DNA of 30,836 bases from Saccoglossus kowalevskii. Lineage: Eukaryota; Hemichordata; Enteropneusta; Harrimaniidae. Position 1 is the stretch's first letter. Each line of letters opens with the position of its first letter. The notes under the pieces were generated by a model. It did not search any database. It worked only from the letters and a program-made list of their open reading frames with translations, and was not told the origin of the DNA. Below, piece by piece: positions 1 to 13,300 of this stretch. The DNA is taken from the NCBI RefSeq assembly GCF_000003605.2, contig NW_003124896.1:60786-91621 (forward strand), written 5' to 3'. The translations under genes and the position numbers were made by a program.

Positions 1-270
1 TGCACTACCTATTTGTTCAAATTTACATTCTATGCTCACCATGATGTTTTTTTGATGTGTTGCAACCCAGTTGAATGCAGAATGACATACATTTGTGATT
101 CAAGACTGAATTCATGACAACCAAACCTCCTCTGCAAATATTGTCGCTATACCTGAATTAGTACATACTCCAAAAAGTATACCAAAATGTCATTCACACT
201 GTAGTCCAGACCTTTTGATTTTTTTTAGCAGAGTGAAACATAAAAATATAGTCCACTCTCGATTTGTGTC

Positions 271-460
271 CTGAATTAACTCCTCCTCCCTCAAAGAATT
301 ATTCAGCCTTCAATATGAGCCATAAATTATACCTCCTCACACAGAGATAATTTTATGTCCTCAATATGTGTAATTATACTGTTCCCAGTATGAATTATAC
401 CCCCCCAAACATATTTTCTGCACTCAATGTGTGATGTCAATATGTGAATTAGACCCCCTC
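271..460. repeat. Degenerate tandem repeat
   Basis: Four loose copies of a GAATTATACC-CCTCACA..TCAATATGTG unit begin near 272, 323, 391 and 445. Spacing is irregular (about 50-70 bp). No coding function seen. Confidence 0.6.
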
Positions 461-496
461 ACAGACTATGACTAATAATTCCCTTGATATATGGAT

Positions 497-745
497 CCAA
501 AACTGCATTCTTTAAAGTAAAATGGCCACCAACCCAATCCTTCCACACACATTCTGTGAGGACGAAAATGTGTGACTTTGATGCATTTTTGATCTTTAAA
601 TGGCTGCCATTCGGCCATCTTGAATTGAATCATGAAACAAAACCAAATGTCTGATACAATGTTTGATGTATGTGTTAAGTTTGAACCCGATTGGTCCAAG
701 CATGTGAAATACTGACTCATTGAGGTCAAGCCATAAGTTTTCGTT
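497..745 (-). repeat. Reversed fragment of repeat family E
   Basis: Read on the - strand it contains GGACCAATC..TTCAAACTTAACACATACATC, then TTTCATGATTCAATTCAAGATGGCCGAATGG split by short gaps, matching 8420-8535. Confidence 0.75.
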
Positions 746-1207
746 CGAATGGAGACTAAAAACTGATCTTGGTCATTTAGAACATTAGATGTAAGGGCTA
801 ATTGTCATATATACATACTTTCATATGGAAGTTTATGTTCAAAGACGAGTAGAACTGGTGAACAGTGAGATCAGTACTGCCTGAGTGAACATTTTGCGGT
901 ATTCTCATGATAACCATATTTTTCCATTTTTTCCTTTAGTTTTGTGAAATATAAAAGAAATGGCTGTGAAAAAACAATTTACAAGATTCCTGCCTGCACA
1001 AGAAAATTATTCTATTTTCATCGCATGCTACACTGTTGCAGTATCTAATGATATTTGTAATGCAGTCAAACACTTTCAGACACATCCATGTTGGTTTTTT
1101 ACAAACTGTTACATTCTATGGTTTTACCCACCTGATGTAAAAATATAAATAATGAATGAGTTCTACAAACACTAACCACAAGTGTTTTTGTCCACTTTAT
1201 TTCACAG

Positions 1208-1369
1208 TATGTACGTTTATCGAATGACACTCCACTGGGTGATTTGATGGATCTGTTTATTCATTGGAAGTTACCTCGGCCGAATCTTGTGATTTCAATC
1301 ACTGGTGGTGCTAAGAATTATAAACTTGGTAAACAACATGTGGATGTTTTCAGTAGGGGATTGATAAAT
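1208..1369 (+). CDS. TRPM exon 1 of window: start of SLOG/MHR1
   Basis: 162 nt, 54 codons, phase 0 at both ends. It starts after TTTCACAG and ends before GTAAGT. It encodes YVRLSNDTPLGDL, then LPRPNLVISITGGAKNYKL, the first beta strand and glycine-rich turn of the TRPM SLOG fold, which binds ADP-ribose-like ligands in TRPM2. Confidence 0.93.
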
Positions 1370-4300
1370 GTAAGTACAGGGTTCTGAAGTTTTATTTTAC
1401 CAGTTTTGTTATGATATAAACTGATTTAAAGCGGGATGGTCATCACCTGCGCACATGCAGGAATTGGGTCCCAAGCGACGATAACAACACATGCTAAAAA
1501 CGCATAGGCTCATGGGTAGACCCCTGTTTGTAAACAATGAAACACTATGGCCATCTGATGCATGCGCAGGTGACGACTCCCCCGCTTTAACCTCAACTTG
1601 TTTGAAGAAAGTTCACATTAATTGTTATAAGGGTTGTGACAGACAAGTAGTATGACGAAATTCTGTATGACTGAGAACTTTATTTTGTTTATTTCGTAGG
1701 AAATAAATCACTGACTTTCGAAAAATATCTTTCGCATGTCAATGCCCTCAATTTATCAAATTGTAAAAATTTCTGGTAGCAAAAAATATATTTGCCCAAT
1801 GAATATTATTGGATTTAGCGAATTTTTAATGTTAATCAAAAGTTGTGTTTGGAAGATGATAATTTGACTACTTTTGACAATTTGTCATTGCAACATTTGT
1901 TTGTTGTGTTTAACAGGCTGCACAGAAGACAACTACATGGCTATTAACTGCCGGTACAAATCTTGGAATCGTCAAGGCAGTGGGAGATGCTGTCCAGGAA
2001 GGACAGCGTATGCAGTGGGTCGGCGGTAAGGTTAAACGAACTCTACGATGCCTTGGTATTGCATCATGGGGATACACTGAAGACCATGATTGTTTAATCA
2101 GTCCAAACAGCAAGGTAACTTTAATGGATTTATGCTGTCTATCGACAGTTGTATTGTAGTAAGTCTTGATTTTGGCAATTGGAATATGAAACCCGGACAG
2201 GTTTTCATTAAGGGCAAGGCGTTGATAGTTTGACTATGTTCTAATTTCAGGGACTATACCAAGCAAATGTTACACTAACATCTGCTGGCCAAAATGCATA
2301 ATCCTGACATGATTTCATTAAGGGCAAGGCGTTGATAGTTTGACTATGCTCTAATTTCAGGGACTATACCAAGCAAATGTTACACTAACATCTGCTGGCC
2401 AAAATGCATAATCCTGACATGATTTCATTAAGGGCAAGGCGTTGATAGTTTGACTATGTTCTAATTTCAGGGACTATACCAAGCAAATGTTACACTAACA
2501 TCTGCTGGCCAAAATGCAAAATTCTGACATGGTTTCATTAAGGGCAAGGCATTGATAGTTTGACTATGCTCTAATTTCAGGGACTTTATCCAGCAAATTA
2601 CAAAGTGAACCCTGTAATAAAGCGAAACCATCCTGTTCCACTGAATCCGGAACACACTCATTTTATTCTAGTAGACGATGGAACTGACTTGAATTATAGC
2701 GTTGAACTGAATCTTCGAGCCGAGATAGAGAAAATTATTGCTGCACCGATCAATCCAGATGACCCTGAAGGTATGTAAATAAAAATAGATGAAATGATTG
2801 TATTCCAATTGAAGGTTTGGTTTCAGAAACAAGGAAGAAGAAGAAGAGAAGGTAACATTTAATTTTTGGGGGATGAACTACAAATAATGGTCTTTATTAC
2901 CAATTGCCAAATACATACATGCCCTGCCAATTTACCTTGTACGATATGTTGATCATATTTGCATAAATGTGACTATGGTTTGGTCATCAGTTCCCATGGT
3001 TTGGTCGTTGGTAACCATGGTTATACCATAGGCAAGCATGCATGTGGTTGGGTCATAGGTAACCATGGTTGGGTCAATGGATTGACACAAAGTGTATTTC
3101 TTTCTGATGTTTCTTTATAAAATAATATACTTACCTGTGTAATTATCAACTTAACCATCACATTTCCATGACTTTTGCAACATTATTTTTTTATTTCATT
3201 TATATATATATATTTTGTATCATATAATATCTCAAAATTTTGTTTGCTTATATATTTTGTAAAATTATCTGGTTATAAGATATCAACATTTGATTGTCAC
3301 CAATTAATAGAAAATCTGGTGAATACGTTTGATATTAAATGGATAATACCAGTGTTGAATATTGTAAAATTACAAACTTTCAGTTTTCTTTAATAGTTCA
3401 ACTTTGTATATTTTGTAAAGGATCGGGATTGGGTGTTCCTGTTGCTATGTTATTGGTCGAAGGTGGTGTAGACGCCATACGTACTGTCTGTCAAGCGATA
3501 TCCCGTGGTATTCCTACGGTTATCTGTGAAGGTACCGGTAGAGCGGCTGATATACTGGCATATGCACACAATAATTGTGTTGTAATGAAGTAAGTTGATT
3601 TTTCCCTTTTTTCTTGGCATTATTTGTCTGTAATTTTTGTTGATTTTGTTTAAATTTATGGTGGTTGAGTTAATGGTAATTACAGTTTTAAACCAACTTA
3701 CCATATTTTCTCCATTATTAGTGCTCACCAACCCAAAATTCCAAAACAGGGACTTCACTTCTGTGTGTGTGACTGCATGTGTACGACAATAGCTGTAGCT
3801 ATCTATTTTTTTTCCTTCTGATTTATGTTTTAAATAAAATATTTCCTGTGTCGTCGGGGTCAATTTGTTATGGTCGTTATGGACTATGAAAGCATAGCAT
3901 ATTTAGCTTTTTACCAATGTCATACATCACTTGCAAGTAAAAAAAGATGGCTGGGATGTTGCACCCAGGTCTACAGAGGGCGCCATCTATTGAAATCAAA
4001 TTTAGTCAAGCAAACGTCAGGAATTACAGTACAAAATGACAACATACCACGACCCTGGGCGAAATGTATACTTTGCCACTGTAGAGGCTGAATCCCTTTC
4101 TAACAGCAACTCACTGATAATTTTTTGTGTCATTTAATTTAATAGTGTGTGTTGTGCATCTTAATATTCTATGACTGATTTCAACAAAATGGTGACTACT
4201 CGACCCTTAGTTTTCACATAACATTTTATGTGCAGGTGTGAACTTGTGTACGATCACTTTGCCTATGCATTTGTGTCTAAAATAATATGTTGATAAGTGG

Positions 4301-7300
4301 TCATATTCAAAGATGCATTTTGCTTTAAATATCTACACAGTGAAGTAAGACAAATAAAACCAAGCAAGATTTCCACAGTGAAGGAGAAGTTGAAAAGTGC
4401 TTATGGCAATGAAAAGTCTGATGAACAGTTAAAAGATGTGTTGAAAAATATTCAGACAACTGTCAGTGAAGAGAAACTGGTGAGTGTTTGTTCTCATTAT
4501 TGAAATCTATCTGTGATAATTAGTATCATCAATATTACTACTGAGATAACAGTATGTACAATTAAAATAAAGTCAACAAAATAAAAAAAAAAAATTTTGT
4601 CATTTTAACCTTGATTGCAAACTTCTGACAACAAAATATACGAATAATGTGAAACATGCAATAATTTGCACAATTTGGCCCTGAAAGGTTAAATTATTTT
4701 AAATTAATTATTTGAGTTTGTAATTTGATTTTTGGCAGTTAACTGTGTTTGATATGGATTGTGGTGAAAATGCTGACATGGATTTGGCAATTCTCACTGC
4801 TCTTTTGAAAGGTATGTTATCAGTGTCCATGTCTATACAGGCCTGTTGCGTTTAATTTAGTAAATGTATGTATAATGCAAGTCTGTATAATTAACAGAAT
4901 TTATCATATGCAAGTGATGTTATATGCGATGAAGTTCTTACAAGAATTGTTGATGCATGGTCACAAAATTGAAAAACAAGCCTACATTTTGAGAGATTAA
5001 TTCTGATGCAAATTAGTGTGTCTGTGAAAAAAAATTTTTGTGTTTATCTCAGACCATTTTTGATAGTCTACGTCCTTGCTTATTCGCAAAGCTTACAATA
5101 CAATCTGTGTATTTAAATGCGATGATAATCTTGTCTTTCTCATTTCTGTTTATGCTGTCAAACCCGCCACGTGTTTACTGCATTCTTTGATTCAATTCAA
5201 TACAAATATGTTTGATTGGTGCGCATGGAATGGAATCGCTTTCAAATGCTCACAAAGCAAAAAAATTTGCTTTTCGTGAGGTTGCATATATATCATCATA
5301 GATGGTTATGAATGTTACATGCCCTTCTGTAACCTTTTCACCAACAGACTTCCTCACCTAGATTATTCTGCACTTTTTTGTTTATATTCTTCAATAATTC
5401 TGGAAATGAACCCTAATTTTGGAGCCAACTGGCTATTTTTGTGCTAATCATCTGAAGGAAAGTGCAGACTATAAACAGGACTATAATTTTGTGAATTTGT
5501 GATGAAAAGAGGGAATTGGCGATGAAAAGATTAATATAAATTTATGTTGACAGACATGTCACATTGATTGTTAAAGTAGAATATGGTAAACCATTTAATT
5601 TTTTAAAATTTCACAATTTGCCAACATTCATGGGAATCAAACTTAGCAAAAGTCACTGTGACATAAAGATTCAAAATGAAACATTCATTGTTACTATAAC
5701 AATATATTTCACATTTTCACTGACTTGTGAACACATCTCTTCCTAAATCAAAGTTGTTTACATTATCCACAATTATTCGTTTAATACAAACAAATGACAT
5801 AATTATCATGCATACCAATATCAAACAATAGTCATTTGTATTATAAAAAAACACCAGATCATGAAATTTGTTTTATCATAAACTGTAGAGAATCTCCTTC
5901 ATGGTCTATTGTTTAATGTTCAATTCTTGTATTTAGGGGCTGCAGTTAACTGGCAACATCAGATAGAATTAGCATTGTCATGGAACTGTATTGATGTGGC
6001 TAGGGAGAGAATCTTCAGTGAAGACAATACTTGGAAGGTATAGTAGTTCACACAAAAACGCTATTGCCTTGGTTTTTTCTTGTTTTTTGATTGATACATT
6101 CAGAAATTTTAATATTTCACTTTTCCCACTGGTAATTGTAAAGGATGTTGACATTCAGGGTGAAATGTCTATGGTAATGTCAGTCGTTATCATCGACATC
6201 ATAGTTAACAATTTTCCTGTGGCTACTATACCACACAATGTTTTATTCAAACCTCCTCTGCATGCATTGCATGTTTTCAATAAACTTTTAGTCACAGTTT
6301 CTCGTAAAGTATATTGACAATAGTAGGCGCCAATTTAGATGGCAAAAAAAACAATGATGGCATTGGCCTAGATGTTGAAGAAAGAGGACAACATCACAGA
6401 AGCACTTTGCCACGAGATGGTGACATATCACTAGAGGGCAACATCACAGTAGCACTTTGACACTAGAGGGCACAATTTATTATAAAATGTTATTGACAGA
6501 CTATATTCTTAATATATATCTTTCTATTTATAGGGAGAGCAGCTTCATGATTTTATGACTGCAGCATTAGTCGATGATAAAGTAGATTTTGTTCAGTTGT
6601 TTTTAGAGAACGGAGTCATTATGCAAGAGTACTTGACCGTATCAAGACTTAGGTATCTCTATAATTCTGTAAGTAATAGTATACTCTGTATTTTAAAAGT
6701 ACTTTTGGTACTTTTGCCATGTGCATATGTTTTGTCATCAAAAATCAAATAAAAAATTTCAAATATTGAAAAAGAAAAAAAGAAGACAATGCTGTAAGTT
6801 TTGGTTATAGGTGTCTTGAATGTGTAATCAAAAAATAAAAATAAAAAAAAAATATTTTTGGACTGTTACTTTAATAAAGGGATTCCTATCTGTATTTTGA
6901 AACTCCCATTGTGCATCTCACTTTAACCCTTTAAATAGCAGAGTAAATTTTATCATTTTACAAATCAAAGCTTCAGTTTTTTTTTTTTAAATCTTGATTA
7001 AGACCTACAGCTGATGTATTGTAACTACTGTGGCATACTTTATTTTCGCTGGAATTAATTTTTGCTGAAAAAGCTTTTGGGGCGATTGGTTGGAATTTAT
7101 TTTCACTGATTTTTAATGAGTTTAAATGTGAAATATAGGAAAAAAGTATATTCACTGGATTTTATTTTCACGGAATCATCCCTTCAGCGAAAATAGCGAA
7201 AATAAATTCCAAGCGAAAATAAAGTATTCTACAGTATTGTAGATAAATACTTTGAAGATGAGCATAATGATGCACAAACATTTTGGTTAGAAAATAAGGG

Positions 7301-10300
7301 TGAATAAAAAGATTACCTCATTCATTACATTGGTGGATATGACTAATATTAATAATATAATATCCTTACAGTGTGAAGCAGACAGCAACTTTAGAAAAAT
7401 TATGAGATCACTTACAAATTCTAAGGTAAGAATGAATAAGGCGAGTGAGTGTATTTACTGTGAACCCAATTAATTATTCGCTGGTTTTAAATTTCGCTAT
7501 TTTTGTTAATAAGTGAAATTCGCTGAATTAAATCTATGTGAATTTGTACAATAACAAAAGAACTCATTGTTATCTTGCCAAGTTCATGAACAGAAAATCT
7601 AGTGAAATTACTCTAAACTTCAAAATTGTGAAATTAAATGTCAGTAAGGCTTCACAGTATTAGTAGTATGTATATTTGCGTAAATGATAGAGGTGAGTAC
7701 TTTAATGATCCAACATACAATAAAATATATTTTTAGTACCCGGTACTAGTATATTGCGTACTTTTATTTGAAATGCATTTCTAATAGAGCAAAGACACTA
7801 CCGGGGTATATACTGTTTTCCCCTTGGGTATTCGTTCCGCTGTCGTGATGATATCTTCAATTCTCTAATTTATAATAGTATTGACTTCTTGTTAAAAACC
7901 ACAAGTTCGATTACTTCGATATTATACATATAGGTACCTCAGGTGGAATTTTCTCAGATTTGTTTATTTCATGATAATATCTTCAATTCTCTAATTTATA
8001 ATATTATTGACTTCTTGAACCACAAGTTTGATTGCTTTGTTATTATATTATGCATATAGGCACCTCAGGTAGATCTCTCTCAGATTTGTTCATTTCATGA
8101 TGATATCTTCAATTATCTAATTTATATAATATTTTTGTCATTTTTAGTAAAAAGTGATATTTTTGACTTCTTGTTAAAAACCACAAATCAGTTTGCTTTG
8201 ATATTATACATCTAGGTACCTCGAATGGACCTCTCTCAGATTTAGTCATTTTGTGATGATATCTTCAATTCTCTAGTTTTGATGAATATTTGTCATTTTT
8301 GGTATAAAGTGATGTTTTTAGTCCCCGGGGACTTATGTTTTGACCTCCGTGTGTCTGTGCGTGCATCTGTGTGTGTGTGTGTGCGTGCGTGCATCTGTGT
8401 GTGTGTCCGGACCTATATCTTAGAAATGCCTGGACCAATCACAATCAAACTTCGCACATACATCGTTCATGATATTGTACATATGCACGTCAATTTGTTT
8501 CACGATCTGATTCAAGATGGCCGAATGGCGGCCATTTTTGTGCTAAAAATCATCAAAATCAAGCGTTCCTCGGCTGTTTACAGATGGATTTTGTTCAAAC
8601 TTGGTTTATACATTATACATTATAGGATTTTGATGCACATCATTTTGTTTCACGATCTGAATAAAGATGGCCAAATGGTGGTCATTTTTGTGCTAAAAAA
8701 TCCTACAAATCAAGCATTTCTCAGCTGTTTACAGATGGATTTTGTTCAAACTTGGTATATAAATTTGACATTATAAGACCTTGATGCAAATAATTTTCTT
8801 TTTCAGATAAGATTCAAAATGGCCGTATTTTGTATTAATGAATGTGGTTCTCGTGCCATATCGCTGACTTGCTTTCACTGATTATGTTCAAATTTTAAAT
8901 ATTCATTATACATCATGTCATAGATAGACAGATGTATTGGTTTGATGATCCTATTCAAAATGGCCAAATGGTGGCCATTTTTGTGCTAAAAAAAATCATC
9001 AAATATCAAGCATTTCTGGCATTTATGAATGGATTTCATTCAAACTTGGTACATGCATTACACATTACGGGTTCCTGATGCACGTCATTTTATTTGTCAG
9101 ATTAAATTCAAAATGGCTGACTGGCGGCCATTTTGTTTTAATGATTGGGCTTCTAAAGCCATATCTCTTAAATGCTTTGACTGATTATATTAAAATTTTG
9201 TATATTCGTTATACATCATGTTATATATATACATGTATTCAAAATGGCTGATTTTGAATGCTGTTTCAGAGCAATATCTCTCAATATGGACAAGTACTTG
9301 TTTTACGATCAGATACAAATGTCAATGTTAGAAAATAATATTCCTGACATGGGTATATTCCAACTATATTACTATAAACAAAACTATATATCTTAAATTT
9401 GATAACTAACGGGGACTGTGCCATGCATGGCTAGTTGAATTCTTGTTAAAAACCACAAGTCCGATTGCTATGATATTATATTATGCATATAGGCACCTCA
9501 GGTGGACCACTTTCATATTTGTTCATTTTGTGATGATATCTTCAATTCTCTAATTGGAATGTGCATTGCTAACAGCGGAGCTATCTCAGCCAAGAAACTG
9601 CTTGTTTTCATACATTATAAAAGTTTTTCATTTTCATCCAACATACACCTGAGATATCAGTGTGTAAGTGTTCTATAAAGTTGTAAAATATATTAAGGTA
9701 GAGGCCTGCTCATGAATGCAAATACAAAGAATGCAAAGAATTTATTCATTTTTCAATAAATTGTTCTTCTGGGCAATATAATTATATTGACTTGTGTTTG
9801 GGGTCATCAGCTTATTTTTCGAGAAAAATGATGGTTGTATTTTAGTGGATAGTGGCCATTTTGGCAGTACAGTGTATTATTATAATAATAGTGATTTTAC
9901 CATAGGTTCCTATGACAGAGATATTATGCCATATCTCAAACTGTAGGCTGAAAATTATATAATGGGGTACTTTCTGTTGTCCTCAATAATTTAAAAAATC
10001 TGGGGTTGAAAAGTGTCAATAAATGCAATTATTAGTGATTTTTGAAGAATACTAGTTTCTCAAAAATACGTCACTGTAACATACAAAATAATGCTATTTC
10101 ACAGTGCCATGAGACATTAACTTAATGATTTTACATAATAAACTAATTAACATTCGCATGTGATTTATGACAAACTTCCTCAAAAATTAGGAGTAGGCTC
10201 CTACCTTAAGTGGTTATTCCGTAAGTACAAAATGCTGAACTATGCTGTATTATATTTAATTCAATACTTGAACTTAAACATTACCAGAAAAGCTTGATTC

Positions 10301-13300
10301 TTTTGGCTGGTTGATGTAAATATTTAACAAACTGACACATTTTACCCAAATATTAATTAATACTGTGATATTATCTTAAACGGATAAATGTATTTTTCAA
10401 ATGGTAGAAAAAAGGTCCCTTTACTCTACGTGATGTTGGTCAATGTATTAGAAAAATTGTGGGTGCACATTACGAGCCACTGTATTTGAGAGACAGGAAA
10501 TTTAGAGGCACCAGGCGAGATGTGAAGGCATTGGTAGCACTGTCAGTCAACTTAACAGGTAGGAATTTTAAAGTACATGTGTTTACAATAGTTTTGTCAT
10601 ATCCTCTCTAATAAATCCATGCAACTTACAGGTCAGGTGACATATCATGTCCAATGCATTTTAATCTGTATGTGAATGACTTGAATGATACATTAAAAGA
10701 TTCAGTAAACCAGGTAGCATTAAATAATTATAAAATTAACTTTCTACTTCATGCGGATGGCCTAGTATTGATTTCAACAACACAATTAGATTTGCAAAAT
10801 GCATTAAATAAATTATCTGTGTACTGCCACAAACTCTAGGTAAATCTTAATAAAACCAAAACATCTTTAGAAGACAGAATCTGTAAGCAATGTTCCCAGA
10901 TCAAAATTGAAAATGAAATGAAATGAAGGTACCGAACAGAAAGACAAAAGTTATTTAATAATATCAATATTCCAGAAGAATTAAAAAGTGTTGTTCAGAT
11001 ATTTAAATATATTATGAGTTCATGAGAAGACGTACTAATAAGACAAGTTGGTCAATACAAAATATTTGAAATCAGAAATAACAAACTGACATTTTACTTT
11101 AGTTTTATATGTATTGTACTTTATTACTAACATTTTGTTGCTGTCTATCAATGGAAACTATTTCTAGGGATGCAATAAATTCATTATTATTATATTATGT
11201 GAAAAGTCAGGTGACATCATTTCAAGCAAGAATATAAAATACTGTTGTTCAAAAACACATCTGAATCTGAATCTTGCTCATCAGAATTTCAAGCTCGAAA
11301 AGTAGGTCCAGAAAGTAACAGACAGATTTTAATGAAACTTGGTATAAACAAAAAAAAAAGCATTTTATTGTTAAATTTGCATATTCATTTTTAATTTAGC
11401 AATCTGCAAAATAAAAAACCCAGCAAATAATTAAGTCTTATTATTTGACCTTTGACCCTTTCAGGTATGGGAATTGTGCACAAAGCTCAGCAGGAATACC
11501 TCAAATCAGAGAAGATGGAAGAGAGACATACCGAGGAGGATGATGATGATGATGATGATGATGACTTGGAATATCTCAGTTCATTTCAACTTACTAATCC
11601 AGGCATGAATTTTGAAAAACCATATCGAGAATTGTTCATATGGGCTGTACTCATGGGCAGGTAGGATATTTTCAGCTTTTCTCGAAAATGAATGACAGAT
11701 TCATTATTGGGTGAAATTATGCAGGATATTAACAAGTTTATTCTAATTTTATGTTCTGTAAACCACTCAATTGTTGCCGCTATCATCAAAATTTGGGAGT
11801 TTTGAAGGGTTTTTGGATACAACATTTCACAAATATTTCTCATACTTGCTGTCTGAATAATCAAAATGAAATGTTCACTGATGCAAAATGTTGTCATTTT
11901 CTTTAATTTGTGAAATTTGCATAAAAAATGTACAGTTTATTAGAGTGGATTTTAGAATTTCCATAAAAGTGATATTGTCTGGAAAATCGTGTGCAACCAC
12001 ACATACAGTGGAAATCAATTCAACTTGGTAGTTCAATATTAGCAGCATACAGCACTTTGTTTTGTTTGGTGATTAACTTAAACAATAATCGGAAGCTTGG
12101 AAGTTCACTCGGAGAGAGAGTATCAATGAGGATCTGTCATCAAACAGGTGGTGCATGTTTATCAACACCGAGTGACAACTAGTGTGATTTCTTACATTAA
12201 GAGTAATCAACTTCAACCATGGTATTAATAATTATCATCATTGTAATTTATCATATGATTTATTACCATAGAGATGTAGCAATATAGCTCGCAATTGCTT
12301 TTGTTTACTTGTATTGTAATTAATTATTCACTGGGTATTAATTACACTATTTTTGCTGATAGGTAAAATCCACTAAATCAAATCTATGTGAAAATGTAAA
12401 ATAAAAGTCATTGTTTCTTTGACAAATTTGTGAACTTGAAACCCAGTAAATATGCTCAAGATAGAGAAAATACATTTTTGACTTTTATATAGTTTCATAT
12501 ATCCACCTAAACCTTGTATTATCACTCACATTACATAATATAGAATGGATTTGGCGGAATTTCTGTGGGAGTATGGTGATGAAGCAATATCTTCTGCCAT
12601 TGCTGCTGTGAAAATCTTTTCTGATATGGCTTATTTGATGAGCAATCCAGAAGATAAACAAAGTTATCTAGAGAATGCTAAGTAAGTAATACTTCAATTA
12701 AAATAAAAATTACATGCTGAAAAATAAATATGAATTAATAACCGTTATACCTATTTTCTGCTAGAAAATTTGAGCAGCTGGCTGTGAATGTGTTAGATGA
12801 AAGTTACAATTGCGATGAAACTTTAGCTGGGATGTTGATTGAGAGGAGACATACAAACTGGGGTGGTATGAATATATTAAATATGGCTGCCGAGGCTGGA
12901 TGCAAGGTGAATACTTCAATGATAGACATCACATTTTAGTTTTTATCGCACTTTTGTTTATAATTAAAGGATTCAACAGCATATTAACAACATCAACCAA
13001 CATATAGTAGATGCATACGTACTGTCTGAGTTGTTTTGAAACATGTCCACCATTTTGAAAATACAGGTCTGTGTTATTTTGTGATACACTGTGGATGCAA
13101 AATATCAATTTATAATGATTTTAGTGATAATAAGTCAACACAAACCCTGTATTATACTCACATACTTAATTGCCACCATAAAATTAAATTAAATATTTTT
13201 AACTTTGCAGGCATTTGTATCCCACCCGTGCTGTCAAAATCTTCTGAATCAGATATGGCAAGGTGGTATATGTTCATCTCCGACTGAGGTAAGCAATAGA

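Larger units (their letters stand above)
1..1207. other. Noncoding DNA left of the first visible TRPM exon (probably intron)
   Basis: TRPM proteins have sequence before the YVRLS motif, so this stretch is most likely intron. I looked for an exon encoding the family's usual preceding segment and saw none. A 62-codon open frame at 960-1148 resembles nothing known. The stretch holds a degenerate tandem repeat (about 271-460) and a reversed fragment of repeat family E (about 497-745). Confidence 0.6.

Noticed and set aside
960-1148. 62-codon frame as the missing TRPM N-terminal exon
   Set aside because: Its product does not resemble the family's N-terminal segment, and its frame is not followed by a donor matching exon 1.
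2201-2580. CRISPR-like array
   Set aside because: Units are contiguous, with no unique spacers, in an animal gene, and they contain splice acceptors.
3870-4091. 73-codon frame as an alternative TRPM exon
   Set aside because: No homology to TRPM, no phase-compatible splice pair, and exons 4 and 5 already join correctly.
8279-8776. 165-codon open frame as a gene
   Set aside because: It spans the join between repeat families A and E, includes a TG microsatellite, and repeats its own peptide because the DNA is tandemly repeated.
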